Both the position numbers and the translations under genes were made by a program. From assembly GCA_963921825.1 (NCBI GenBank), contig OY997591.1, forward strand, positions 36,539,825-36,603,824: DNA of 64,000 bases, in the 5' to 3' direction. Each line of letters starts with the position of its first letter. The first letter of the stretch is position 1. Origin of the DNA: Erodium maritimum. Its lineage: Eukaryota; Streptophyta; Magnoliopsida; Geraniales; Geraniaceae. A model generated the notes under the pieces. The model saw only the letters and a program-made list of their open reading frames with translations, did not search any database and had not been told where the DNA came from. Shown here one piece after another: positions 34,519 through 45,083 of the stretch.

Positions 34519-34743
34519 GACTGGTGAAGAAACATACTATGGTTTCCGAGCAGAACGAGAAGTTGGATCAACTAGAGTTTCATCCCTCACAATCAATCGG
34601 GACGAACCGTAAACCGCACAGAATCTAGAGATCTGCCTCAAAAAACACAACCCACACACATCACAGAAGCGAGCCTGTTGATTTTTGATCTTACCATAAA
34701 CGTTTCTCGTCATCGTTGATGTCGTCTCTTGATGTTGCAGAGC

Positions 34744-34990
34744 TTTAAACAGACGAGGAAGATGGAAAAGATGTATGCTCTCCCATAGGTTGATCTAGAT
34801 CATCCTTGGATGGAGCTCATTTCCTGTTAAACATGGACATGATCACAAAACATTGTGAATGTAGTTGCAAAAGGTTTGAAGGCTATGGACGATTGTGCAT
34901 ACACATTCTGACAGTCCTGAAAACATCTGTTGTGGATCGTATACCACCTTCGTTGATCAACACTCGCTGGTGCAGGGAGAAGGTACAACG
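34744..34990 (+). pseudogene. FAR1/FHY3-like (MULE-derived) SWIM zinc-finger fragment
   Basis: The plus strand encodes NMDMITKHCECSCKRFEGYG followed by RLCIHILTVLK and VVDRIPPSLINTRWCR. This is the C-x-C...C-x-H SWIM finger plus the IP..Y(L)..RW tail seen in FAR1/FRS transcription factors and MURA transposases. Only the finger region is left, with no FAR1 DNA-binding domain and no transposase core. It ends at the 18-bp repeat, so its frame beyond 34976 is not genuine. Confidence 0.75.
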
Positions 34991-34996
34991 ATCTCT

Positions 34997-35075
34997 TGTA
35001 AGGGTAGCATTTAACTACCTTTAATTTTGTTTTGTGTGGTTTCTTGCAGTGCAAGCTATCTTATGGGGGGATAAG
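34997..35075. repeat. Duplicated segment, copy 2
   Basis: This matches 33024-33110 at about 85 percent, including TTTCTTGCAGTGCAAGCTA. It directly follows the FAR1-like fragment, which suggests it was once intron or 3' sequence of that gene or element. Confidence 0.7.
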
Positions 35076-35772
35076 TATTGTCTCCATAGTCTGTAATTTC
35101 ACTTGAGGGATCATCCTTTGGCCTTGTCTTTCAGTTCGAAAGTTTGGTTTATAAAATTTCATAAAATTACTGATAAAAACAACTTACTCAAATATATTAC
35201 TCAAATATATTAAATATTTAATCTCACTGAATCCCATTATAGGTCTATGAGTGGGAACGACGGAATCATGGCTGAAAGGGGAAGTGGCGGTAGAGGAGAA
35301 CTCGACGGAGCACGAGAGAAAACAACAATTTCATAACAGATTTGAAGTCGGGAATCCAATGAAGATAAGGAATGTGTGTGGTTGTCGGCTGATCAGAGGT
35401 GTGGGATCTGTTTTATAGAAGGGATTAGGGTTTCTGCTGGGCCTAACAATTTAACCGGGCTTAAGACCCATACACTATTCATCAAGTCTAGATATTATCC
35501 AAAAATCTAGCGGGTTCTATCCACCTATCCAGAACCGTTTCATACGTATGTGCGGATCGTTTTTTTTTCATTTCAATCAAGATAGCTTATTTTCTGGATC
35601 AGATTGGACCAGTTTCCATATTTTTTCGCACACCCATAGCTCAAGGATATTTGTGACTTGAAGGGAAACTTCAAATAAAGTTTTATGTATGTTTTGTTCA
35701 TTTATAAAAAATAGTGCTGTTACGATTTTATTCGCATACTATATATAGATATTAGATACAACTATACGGAGG
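35076..35772. other. Unassigned sequence; possible minus-strand promoter remnant
   Basis: No long open frame is present. The minus strand carries CTTCTATAAAACAG at about 35409-35422, a TATA-like box, followed by a purine/pyrimidine leader toward 35330. It could be the start of a lost gene on the minus strand. I see no domain, RNA gene or repeat family. Confidence 0.3.
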
Positions 35773-35787
35773 ATATAATAAACGTAT
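35773..35787. repeat. 15-bp target site duplication (left copy)
   Basis: ATATAATAAACGTAT at 35773-35787 is repeated exactly at 37200-37214, flanking a segment that ends in an A-rich tail. Confidence 0.9.
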
Positions 35788-37199
35788 TGGTTACAAGGGG
35801 ATGACGGCGATTTTCGTGGCTATGGTGCTCGCAGCCACGATTCAGATGGTTCCTTGCACAGGGTATCAAATTTGTGTGTATTATGGAAGAAAGGGTGTGA
35901 TGATGCGCAACCGTCTCTCTCGAACCCTAGGGGTTAGGGTCCGGTTTTGCGATTTGGCTTCATCTTCTCCGGTGATCAGGGCGCATTCAGGAGGGTCTGA
36001 TGGAAGAAAAGACGATCACGCTGCTGGTCTCTCTCGAGAGCCGGGCATGGGTGATCGGGATTCGGGGGGGTCGGAGCCGGAGGAGGATCACTTCTCGTGC
36101 CAGGCCGTCTCGTCGGAGGAGCACGATGCAGATCGTGCTGGCGAGGAGTTGGGGCTGGAAGCGATGGGGGCGACGAAGGAAGTTGCGTCGAAGTCCTGTT
36201 TTCAATGGAATGTGGTACCGGGCGGCGGGATGGAGGTCCTGAAGGATATCATCAGGGAAGGGGATGAGCTCCTCCCCATCCTGATCTCGTTAGAGAACGC
36301 TCCGGCAACGGAGTTGACTCCGGCAGCAATAGCTTGGCGGAGAAGGAAGGGTAAGGCGGTGGTGCTGGCGCGGGAGAACCCTAACCCTAGGGCCTCTGAG
36401 AATGGGACGGACCGTACGCGTGGTGATCCGGGTCTGGGTTCCCTTGCAGATGGGCGTCGGGCCGGGAACACATGGCCCATTCGGACGCCAAAGGCTGGCA
36501 CATGCCTGGGAGTGCACGAACCTGGAGCGGGGAGGACCTGAGCTGGTTCGGGTGACATCCGGTCATGGACAATAAGATTCGGGTCGGGCGGTACGGGTTC
36601 AGATCAGACCAATTTCTCATGGGTCAAATCGGTTCAATCGAGTAATCAGATGGGTCCAGACCCGAATTCTGATGATGAGTAAGAGGCCTCAATGGCATCC
36701 GTTGGGTCATCACATATAGCGGCGGGGGGCTACAAGCACCCCCCCGCCTCCAGGAATGAGTGCTGGCACCCCAGGAACGGTTTGGTCGACTGTATACCCT
36801 TCCTGGCAGTTTGGTGGCAATGGTTCTGCCAACAGTCGAGAAGATGCTTCCCAACCACTTCGGGGTCAGCAATCCTGCATTCAGGAGCCCTACTTATATC
36901 ATTCATGGGAGGACGACGCACGCTGACTTACCGGGGATGTCATCGGTCCACCATCGTTCAGTTATCACTTGGTCTGCTCGACCAGTACTATATGGTTGGC
37001 GCATACTGTATCGGTATTCACGGATGCTACAGCAGTTCACCCCCCGACCGCCTCTATGCATACGAGCACCATTTACTTCTCAGTATTTATGTTCCAGTTT
37101 ATGTTTCTTTACTTTATGGAATTATAAGGGTTTTGTCGCCAGACGGATCCCTATTTATCTTGCTTATTTAATAATATTGTCATTTCTCTCAAAAAAATA
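35788..37199 (+). mobile_element. Polyadenylated retroposon, 1.41 kb
   Basis: Bounded by exact 15-bp direct repeats and ending TTTCTCTCAAAAAAATA, this is a retroposed copy on the plus strand. It is GC-rich up to about 36700 and carries one clear open frame (35801-36541) but no endonuclease or RT motifs. It is either an ORF1-only LINE derivative or a processed copy of an unknown gene. Confidence 0.8.
35801..36541 (+). CDS. Unrecognised 246-residue open frame in retroposon
   Basis: An uninterrupted frame opens 13 bases inside the 5' end of the insertion. The first 30 residues are hydrophobic (MTAIFVAMVLAATIQMV) and could be membrane-inserting, though this part may be fortuitous. The rest is charged and low-complexity (GDRDSGGSEPEEDHF, AIAWRRRKGKAVVLAREN), like the linker and C-terminal parts of LINE ORF1 proteins. 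No known domain is visible. Downstream frames to about 37170 are not obviously part of it. Expression is doubtful. Confidence 0.35.
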   Translation: MTAIFVAMVLAATIQMVPCTGYQICVYYGRKGVMMRNRLSRTLGVRVRFCDLASSSPVIRAHSGGSDGRKDDHAAGLSREPGMGDRDSGGSEPEEDHFSCQAVSSEEHDADRAGEELGLEAMGATKEVASKSCFQWNVVPGGGMEVLKDIIREGDELLPILISLENAPATELTPAAIAWRRRKGKAVVLARENPNPRASENGTDRTRGDPGLGSLADGRRAGNTWPIRTPKAGTCLGVHEPGAGRT

Positions 37200-37214
37200 A
37201 TATAATAAACGTAT

Positions 37215-37347
37215 CTTATTTATCCATATAAATTAAAATAGTCGAAAATCCTTCAATACATGTCCTTAAATTCCTCTAAAGTTAAAAAAAAGTTAACCAT
37301 GAAAAGAATTAAAACTTTAAGTTTCACTTGTACATATGCAAGTTACC
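37215..37347. other. AT-rich spacer
   Basis: Short AT-rich sequence between the retroposon's right duplication and the next LINE's left duplication. It is older target DNA with no feature seen. Confidence 0.5.
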
Positions 37348-37359
37348 AAAATCATTACA
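37348..37359. repeat. 12-bp target site duplication (left copy)
   Basis: AAAATCATTACA at 37348-37359 is repeated exactly at 41614-41625, after the A tail of the LINE. Confidence 0.85.
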
Positions 37360-37361
37360 TT

Positions 37362-38898
37362 CTATTTTCAGACTTATCTCTAGACTCAAAGTCAATTTCA
37401 ATAAATACAGCATGGTCCCTTTTAACCTCTCACATGAAGAATCAGACACCTATTCAGAGATCCTTGGTTGCACAGTCCAATCTCTCCCAATCTCATATCT
37501 GGGATTTTCCTTGGGAGCAAATTATTACAGAATCATTACTTGGGAACCAATTGTACAAAAATTCAGGAATAGCCTTTGGTCTTTGGCAAGCCAAATTGTT
37601 GTGGCTTTAATCTAGTCAACTCTCAGTGCCTTACCTTTATATCATTTTTCCCTCCTCAGAGCTCCAAATGCAGTTACTCTATCCATGGAGAGACACCAAA
37701 GGAGATTTCTTTGGCATGGTGAAGCCCCTTCAAAAGTCTTCTGCAAGGTGGCTTGGAACAATGTCTGTAAACCAAAAGATGAGGGTGGCTTGGGCCTCAG
37801 AAAGATTAAAATTATGAACTTGGCTCTTCTTGCCAAATGGTGGTGGAGATTTTCTTTGGAAGATGATTCTCTGTGGAAACAAACCATTTGTGCTAAATTA
37901 GGATGGAATTTCTATGAGTGGGACTTATCAAACTTCTCAGAAATTGGCATGCCTAGTTTCATCTCTCATATTATTGCACTACTAAATGACCCATCATTTG
38001 CAGATCTTCTTGGTCCTAAGGATTTTACTTGGATCCTAGGTAGAGGTAACAAAATACATTTTTGGGAAGATCTTTGGTGGGGAGAAACAACTTTCAAGCT
38101 CCTATTCCCCAGGTTATATGCTCTGGCTACCTCCAAAACAATGTTAATTGAGGCTCTTTGGGATGACAATGGTTGGGATCTTCTTCTGAGAAGAACTCCT
38201 AGAGGTAGAGAATCTAAAGAATGGGGTGTAATGTCTACAATTCTTGGCTCTATTCATCCAAAGACTATTGATGACAAACTCCAATGGATCCCTAATGCTA
38301 AGGGCTTCTCAATTGCTAGATTTTATGGTTTACTGGCACATCATGGCAATTCTGAAGCCAACCCCCATCTACAATGGACATCACATCTCTGGATTCCAGG
38401 CATTTCACCAAAAAAATTCTGCCTTTTCCTGGCTTGCATGCCTTGATGCAGTCCCCTCAAAATGCTTCCTAGAAGCCAGAGGAATGCCCCTTACTCTACC
38501 AGATTTGATATGCCCTCACTACTCCTGGGATTATGAAGATGGAGCCCATATCCTCCTTCATTGCCACAAAGCTTGGAAGACTTGGAACCTGGTGCTCTCT
38601 TGGTGGAATATTTCCTGGGTTGCTTCTGCTTCAGTCAAACTATTATTCAGCTCATGGCATTATCTAGTACCACCAAAATTCAAAAGAAGTTGGGGAGGGA
38701 TCCTTTAAGTTACACTCTGGCAACTCTGGCTTGCTCGAAATACTCTGGTTTTTAATCACACTGAGGAGTCATCTAAGACAATTTTTATCAGAATTCTAAA
38801 CAGAACTTTCAGGTGGGAATGGTCAAATTTTAACTCATCCTATCACTTCACTCTTCAAGAATGGCCAGTCAAGCCTTGGCTCCTGCTCAAAAAGTGAT
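37362..38898 (+). pseudogene. LINE ORF2 C-terminal remnants (RT thumb, zf-RVT)
   Basis: Motifs in order are LISRLKVNFNKYSMV (about 37372), EILGCTVQSLPISYLGFSLGA (about 37455), VFCKVAWNNVCKPKDEGGLGL (about 37735), NLALLAKWWWRFSLEDDSLWK (about 37815), and the zinc-knuckle region CPHYSWDYEDGAHILLHC (about 38512). The reading frame shifts near 37620-37680 and near 38400, with stops after 38446 and 38708. The polymerase palm is absent because of 5' truncation. Confidence 0.85.
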
Positions 38899-38965
38899 GT
38901 ATTTGCCCTATCTTCATCTAGAATGGCCTTTTCTCCTCATCTTTTCTTGGTTCTGGGGCTCTGGG

Positions 38966-40652
38966 TGTTGGGTCTCAAGGTAGGGTTGGATATGAACCAA
39001 CTCGCAGCGGAAAATCAATGAAAACCAAGAGACGATTAAAACCATGAAACAACTAACAAAGAATGGATTCACAAGAGAAAAATTCAGCATTATTTCTTAC
39101 CAAAACAAGAACACCGGTTAACGAATGATTGGCTTGAGTCTCCAAGACGCCTACGTATCCACATGGGAATCAAAGCCACGTAGTTCTTCTCTTTGAGGAC
39201 TCAAGAACACAAAATGAAGGTGGGAGCTTGCCAAACCCGAAATTGTAGCGAGAGAGGGAGAGAAGTTGTGTATCCTATTCTTGTCTTGTGTTTGTTATGT
39301 TGAAAAAAGATGACTTAAACATAACAAAACTCATACTTGTCCAACTAAAGGCATGGGACAAGAAGGGTGACAAGTAAGGTGTAAATAGGACAAAGTATGG
39401 CAAGACAAGATTGGGTTAGGTGGTGAATCACCTACACCTTAATCCTTGTCTTGCTTACTTAGTACTAATTAATCAACACTTGATTAATTAGTTCCATGGG
39501 CCTTGGTTGCATGGGCCTTTCATGGGCCTCTTGGAACATGACCCGTGGCCATTTCCAACGAGGTCCCGTGATTCGCTCATCGCCTCCAAGCCTTCCATAC
39601 CGGAAATGTCCAACATTATCCGACGCAATCAATCCCAAGACTCCAAGCCTTATCTCGATCCGTAAAGTCCTATTCACTTACGGGCACATGACCCAAAACC
39701 CAGTTTTGGTTATGTCCCGAGACAACTCCGTTTTGGCCATTCTCCATAAATGTGTCAATGAGTTTCATCCTCCGATGTGACCCTTAGGTTTATGCATGTC
39801 AATAGATCAACGAAAAAACCCATTTTACTTGATCCTATTTAAGTGGCAACTAACGAGACTTTAGTATTTCCTGACACTGCATAATGAATCGAGCATGTCG
39901 ATTCTAACCTTTCTGTCGTTCCTGTCATTATCATTTTATCTCCGATATCCTGATTGAGATAAGGCATAGAGCCGTCATCCTTATTATTCTCAATCAATGT
40001 TCCTTGATATATGAGATGATTGAATATATGATACCCAATATCATGTGCATGGCCATGCTATTCTTTCAGTCACTCTCGATCATGAGGCCGATAACCGATA
40101 TCTTTCCCATACCGTAGTATGAGGGATATATCCCTTAGTCGTCTTTCGCGTCACTCATGCAGTCCGTCCCCAAGCCAATCCTGGCCGTTATGGAAGCCCT
40201 GTTACGGAGAACGTTAGGCTCAGGTTAAACTCAGTTGTTTACTGCATAGTGATAACAAAGACTCTTTGGTCTAAGGATACATGACAAGCTACGACAATGA
40301 ATATGTTCATGACTTGATCTATGGCACATATTCATGTCGGGTCGTCCAATATCATGTCCCACATGATATCTATGATCAGACTGCAGAATCCCATTCCAAT
40401 GACTAACAGAACGTAAGCCATAAAGAGCCATATTTCATACTAGTCGCTTTTAGTGAAGCTTTGTTGACTAGGGACCCATCGAGTGTGATCTATCTCGATC
40501 TATGGTTTTATTTGCATTGTGGGCATAGATCAGAGCACACATCGATATATTACTCCAACACATAAGTAATATAAAGCCGCTTTAATTTTATTGCTAACGA
40601 TGATATATACATTTGGACATTTAGGATTGAACTACGGGCGTTAAGGCTAACA
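38966..40652 (-). repeat. Copia solo LTR with perfect target duplication
   Basis: TGTTGGGTCTC... to ...GGCTAACA spans 1687 bp, the family's LTR length. CTGGG at 38961-38965 and 40653-40657 flanks it. No internal copia sequence is present, so the rest was lost by LTR-LTR recombination. It inserted into the 3' untranslated part of the LINE at 37360-41613. Confidence 0.95.
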
Positions 40653-40657
40653 CTGGG

Positions 40658-41606
40658 TTGAGTTTGAGTGGTTTGGGGGTTTAGATGCTGGTGAGGTAGG
40701 TTGTTTCTTGGTGGTTTTTGTCTCTCTGGTGTGGGGGCTCTCTTTTCTGGTTTTATTTTCTCCTGTGGAGTGGAGTGTGGGTAGTTTTCTCTTTTGAGTG
40801 TTCCTCTTTTTTTTTCTCTTCTTGTTTTCTCTTTTGCACGTTTTCCCTCTGATTTCTTCAGACTCTCAACTGCATTTCTTGATTTTTTTTCCACTCGAGA
40901 AAGCAAGAATCCATTATCACACAACATACACCTCAACTTACTTCTAAGCACTGCAGTTTTCATCTCAGGTGCAATCCATAGCACATCTCAATTGGCTTAC
41001 TCATCACACCTGCACTTATTTTGATCAGCTACTCTCTCAAAGGAGAAGTTTTATCCTCACTCAATAAAGATCTAAACCCTCATCTACTTATTACAGCTAC
41101 TTTTTTGATCCATCGCATCTCAACACACCTCAGCTCTACTCCATTTCACTACAGCTTACCACCATCCTCTTCTCCACCTTCTACCCTTCCATCCCATCTG
41201 CTCAATCCAGTTTCTCCTAATGCTCACTTCTTGCCCTTCACCTTCACTTTACATCACAGTCACACTACAAAAATCCCCTATTTTCACTATCGTTTGCTTG
41301 GGCCTCAAGCCACCCAGTTCAAACTCCATTACTTGGGGCTCAAGTCACTCATTTACACACACTCATTTCAAACTCCATTACTTGGGTCTCAAGCCACTCA
41401 TTTATAAGGACAGTTCACTGATAGTTGACTACTTCATCGGACTCATCCTCGACATCGTTTTTTTTGGCTTCATCTTTGTCCTATTGTTTTTTCTTCTTGT
41501 TCTTATCCTTTTTTTTCTCTCTCTATTGATCTGTAGCTGGATTTTCTGTTAGGGTGTGTTGTATCTTTTCTACCTCAGAGAGGATTAATTCAATTTGCTT
41601 TCGCTG
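40658..41606 (+). other. LINE 3' untranslated region, distal half
   Basis: Pyrimidine-rich, frame-poor sequence between the solo LTR and the LINE A tail. Around 41290-41400 a segment TTGGG(C/T)CTCAAG(C/T)CACTCA is tandemly repeated three to four times. No separate gene is seen. Confidence 0.55.
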
Positions 41607-41623
41607 ATCAAAAAAAATCATTA

Positions 41624-42000
41624 CACTGAAAAACTACTTAACCGATTGACTTAAAACTTCGATTCGGTAATGAAAAATTAATTACCAATCCAATTTGATT
41701 AATGCGGTATTGTTACAACTACTCCAACTCAAAAAAAAAATAGTCAGTAATGAAACTCTGACTCATAACTTATGAGTTGACAATTAAAAACATTCATTCT
41801 TATGGTTACTCGGTAATTAAACTTTTCATTACCAAGTGACCTTAAATTGAGTCGTTAATGAATCTTTTCATTATCGAGTAACCTTATTTTGAATCGGGAA
41901 TGAAGTTTCATTACCGACCCAACAATTGATTTGGTCGGTAATGAAATTTTCAGATTCATTAATACACAATCAATTCTTTACTACCATTAATTATTTTGTT
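41624..42000 (+). mobile_element. CACTA-like terminal region (tentative)
   Basis: Starting near CACTGAAAAACTAC at 41624, about seven copies of a TCGGTAATGAAA-type motif lie in both orientations between 41660 and 41955. Dense inverted sub-terminal repeats of this type are usual at CACTA (En/Spm) ends. The partner terminus and a 3-bp duplication were not found, so the right boundary is unknown. Confidence 0.4.
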
Positions 42001-42093
42001 ACTACTCTAAACCCTCTCTCTAAACCCTCTCTTCTGAAACCATAATCGTCACTCACGTTCCTATTCGTCTTCATCGGCTTTCAACGATGGTGG

Positions 42094-42549
42094 TTGTCGG
42101 TGGGGATCTTCTCCTTCCTCTTTCCTTCTTCTCCCTTTTTTTTCTCCCCTCTCGCTGTTTGCTTCTCCGGCTCACCTTCATCAGCTAGACCGCCTCCTCA
42201 TTTCTTCCAGATTCAGCCTATACAACAGTTCCGACATCATCATGTGGAGCTAGCGTTCATTGGGCTCATTTCGGGTGAGCCGACCTCAGATATAGACACG
42301 TCTTCGCCTGTAGCCGTCTTCGAGACGGTGATTCAATCTCGGGGTCGTGGCGTGGAAGTCATGACCACGTGTGGTCGAGGAGGCAAGACTTCGTCCAGTC
42401 CCGGCTTCCCCTTTGTTGCTACGTCCCTCACTGTCGGCTCTGGTTTATGTGGTTGTTGGATGATGGGTGTTGGCTCTCGGCTTTCCACAACTAATCTCAG
42501 GTCCTTCCATGTCTATAGGGTTGACGGATCTCATTGGTGTTTTCCTTAA
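42094..42549 (+). CDS. Unrecognised 151-residue open frame
   Basis: The frame follows the CACTA-like repeats and a CTCTCTCTAAACCCTCTC leader-like stretch. It starts MSVGIFSFLFPSSPFFFSPL, a hydrophobic N-terminus, and continues as low-complexity sequence with GRGVEVMTTCGRGGKTSSS. I see no domain. It may be a captured gene fragment in a transposon, or chance coding. The stretch 42550-43179 has further short frames but nothing recognisable. Confidence 0.25.
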   Translation: MSVGIFSFLFPSSPFFFSPLAVCFSGSPSSARPPPHFFQIQPIQQFRHHHVELAFIGLISGEPTSDIDTSSPVAVFETVIQSRGRGVEVMTTCGRGGKTSSSPGFPFVATSLTVGSGLCGCWMMGVGSRLSTTNLRSFHVYRVDGSHWCFP

Positions 42550-43179
42550 GGAGCAACAGGTGGTTAAGAACTACGATGGTCTAGTCTAGTCATGGTTTGT
42601 GTGTCCATGACAGACTCGTCAGGAATTTTTGTGTTACTACCTTACTGGATTGGGGGTGGTGTTAGTGGTTGCGTGGTTCGTATGTTGTTTCCTAGTGTAG
42701 ACGAGACTCTTCTCTCCCATGTATACTTCAATCCGGAGCTGTTTGGTTTAGTAGTTACAAGTGTTGGCCGTCTACTGGGCTGGTTTCCAGGAGAAGAAGG
42801 GATGTAGGTTGGGCTGGGAGCAGGAAGACGAATATGCTTCATGGTTCCCTTCTTCATGTTCGTTGTAGGGGAGCGATATTGTTGGTGTTGGCCATCGTTC
42901 TTTCTTTCCGGAGCATGGTGTGGGGTGAAGGAGAAGGTTGTTGTTGTCTGTTGGTGCTGGTCAACGGATATTAAAAGCTCTCTACCGATATTGGTGGTTG
43001 CGGGTGATCATGTGCTTCTCTGGAGTCATGATCGACGTTTGGCTCCCAGAGGTCGGCTGCGTATCAATGGTTCAAGCTGTAGGTAAATTAGGGTATACTT
43101 TGGTTTAGGGCCATTGTGGTCCTCAATTGTAGCCCCGGTTGTGTTCCTTTTCGTGGGTTTGGCACGTGGATAGGTTTAA

Positions 43180-43525
43180 GGGAAAACTACAAATGACTAC
43201 CCTTAAGTTGAGACATTTAACCGATGCTTACTCTAAAGTTCAAAGACTACTGATGCATACCTTGAAGTTACAACTTGTAACAAGATACCCCTCCGTCAGC
43301 TAAAATGACGAAAATACCCTCAACTACACTTCAATAATTATTTTTAAAAAACTATTTAAAAATCACTTTTGTTATATATAAATTTACTTATTAAATGACT
43401 TCATTTTTATTTAAAAAATCACTTCAGTTTTATTTTTAAAAAAATTATTTAAAAAAATCATTGAGGGTATTTTCGTCATTTTGGCTGACAGAAGGGGTTT
43501 CTAGTTACAAGTTGTAACTTCAGGG
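43180..43525. mobile_element. Mutator-type MITE, truncated copy
   Basis: It begins GGGAAAACTACAAATGACTA and contains two long inverted arms around CAGCTAAAATGACGAAAATA (about 43297) and its complement (about 43468). It matches the complete MITE at 45084-47198. The right arm stops at 43525, where Athila-derived sequence starts. Confidence 0.75.
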
Positions 43526-45074
43526 ACACCCCACACTTAAGCTTTTCTCGCCCCGAGAAAACAAAACTGCTTAAAACAGTAAGATATGTCCCGGTTAAAC
43601 CCCGAGGTTCACCTCGATAGGAGGAGTTCGGGCCTCCTTTAATCAAGCATGGTAAAATAAGATGCAGCATGCAAAAAGGTTACGGAAAATTGGTGATGAC
43701 TGAGTTGAAGTGTGCTTGTCGATCATAAGAGCTTTCTCGGAATTAACACACTACAAGATCGAACAAAGTTCAAGAAAACACATAAACTGATGAATGCAGA
43801 TAAGCAAGCTACTACTCACATTAAAGACCGACTCTCCTAATTAGCACCTCCTCGTTCACTTTACCAGCGTGCTTGCTCTTTTCCCTACTACACAGATCTT
43901 AGAGATTCATATGCTACTAGTTAATCCCATCTCCACTAATCGTGAGGAATCATGGCAATCAAGAATCAAAAAGGACTTATATTCGGCTTGTAATGTATGG
44001 CTAGGCAAAGGGCATGGAAAGGATTTAAAACACGAAGCTCATAATATAAATCTTGTCAAACATGCTTCATCTCACACCCCTAACCACTTTTCACACATCC
44101 CGCTTACTTTCACCACAAGTGTCTACCAAATCATTTCTTACACACTTTTTGAGTCCATTTGTTGGACTAATTTTTTTTTTCTTCTGCCCCTTTTATTTCA
44201 CCTTTTCGTTTCTCTTCTCTTGATTTTCTTTTTCTTTTTCTTACCCAATATATTTCTTGGGTACACTAGAGATCTCTATTTTCTTCATCATTTTTTTTCA
44301 CAAACCGAATGACACATTATCGTCAAGAACTTCATTTCCTTTGTAATCACTCAACTCACAAATAAATTCGCAATACCCCTCTCATGAAGCACATAAGACA
44401 AGAAATATGGGTTCAAAAATAACATGAGGATGTACAAGAAATGACGGGCACATAGGTTTGTAAAGTAGGGTACAAACGAAAGGCCATATGCTCAAAATGG
44501 GTGACTAAGAAAATAATGTAAGGTTAGAGATTTGACTCAAACGTTCCAAGGATGGCCTAAGATCATTTTCTCAATTTAACCATGTTCCTCATTCTATTTC
44601 GCCTAGAATGGGATACACAAGTAGTTCTAGACTCAGCTTACAATGTAAAAGAATCAGAGGAAGGAATGACTAATCAAGTAAACACTCAAAGTGCAACCAA
44701 AAGAGCGATCTTAATGCATGTGATTACTCTACTTATTGATTCATGCTAGTCTTTGTATTAATTTGAACCGTGCATGAAGTTGACATGTGTAACACTTTAA
44801 TCATCGAAGTCTTAAGATCATGCATTCTCTACTCAATCATAACACCAGAAAATATTTTTTTTGATGTTTTTGATGTTTTTTATACAATGCAGCACAATAT
44901 GCAGACGAAAAGTGCGAAATGGAATGCAAGCACCCCACCCCACACTTCAAAACACAACACTGTCCCTAGTGCGACTCCATCACAAATGACCACATGCATT
45001 CCACAACAGATATTCATCATCATGTCACCCCACACTTATCAGTTACCATAAAATCAACCACCATACAGTCCTAT
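43526..45074 (-). other. Non-coding 3' part of Athila-like element
   Basis: It begins ACACCCCACACTTAAGC, a motif family common in the long non-coding 3' regions of plant Athila-type elements, and a similar CACCCCACACTT lies near 44935. No coding frame of note is present. The 3' LTR was not found. Assignment rests on position and composition, hence the moderate confidence. Confidence 0.5.
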
Positions 45075-45083
45075 ATGTTTATA
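45075..45083. repeat. 9-bp target site duplication (left copy) of MITE
   Basis: ATGTTTATA at 45075-45083 is repeated exactly at 47199-47207. A 9-bp duplication is the hallmark of Mutator-like transposition. Confidence 0.92.

Larger units (their letters stand above)
33158..34993 (-). mobile_element. ORF1-only retroposon with RRM (copy 1)
   Basis: Bounded by 18-bp direct repeats and ending in an A tail (T run at 33159-33164), it contains an RRM-type ORF1 but no endonuclease or RT. The 3' end (TCGGAATGCCCTGATTCAAG at about 33210, then a CTAAGGGGGAACTA motif) is shared with the copy at 52574-53471. The element therefore propagates with ORF1 joined directly to this 3' end. At its 5' end lies a FAR1-like fragment in the opposite sense (34744-34990), either carried along or part of the older locus. 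Confidence 0.75.
37360..41613 (+). mobile_element. 5'-truncated L1-type LINE carrying a solo LTR
   Basis: The copy begins within the RT domain and ends in GATCAAAAAAA at about 41606-41617, with 12-bp direct repeats on both sides. Its 3' untranslated part is split by a copia solo LTR (38966-40652). Without that insertion the LINE is about 2.57 kb. The truncated 5' end is the usual outcome of target-primed reverse transcription. Confidence 0.88.

Noticed and set aside
35801-35880. Signal peptide at the start of the 246-codon frame
   Set aside because: The first 25 residues are hydrophobic, but they lie in the first bases of a retroposed segment and the rest is LINE ORF1-like low-complexity sequence, so secretion is not supported.
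42094-42549. Confident host gene
   Set aside because: There is a single open frame with low-complexity content and no domain or visible splice structure, next to transposon-end repeats. It is kept only as a low-confidence frame.
43526-45074. Envelope-like gene in the Athila-type 3' region
   Set aside because: No long frame, signal peptide or membrane segment is convincing. The hydrophobic stretches near 44160-44260 come from pyrimidine-rich DNA.
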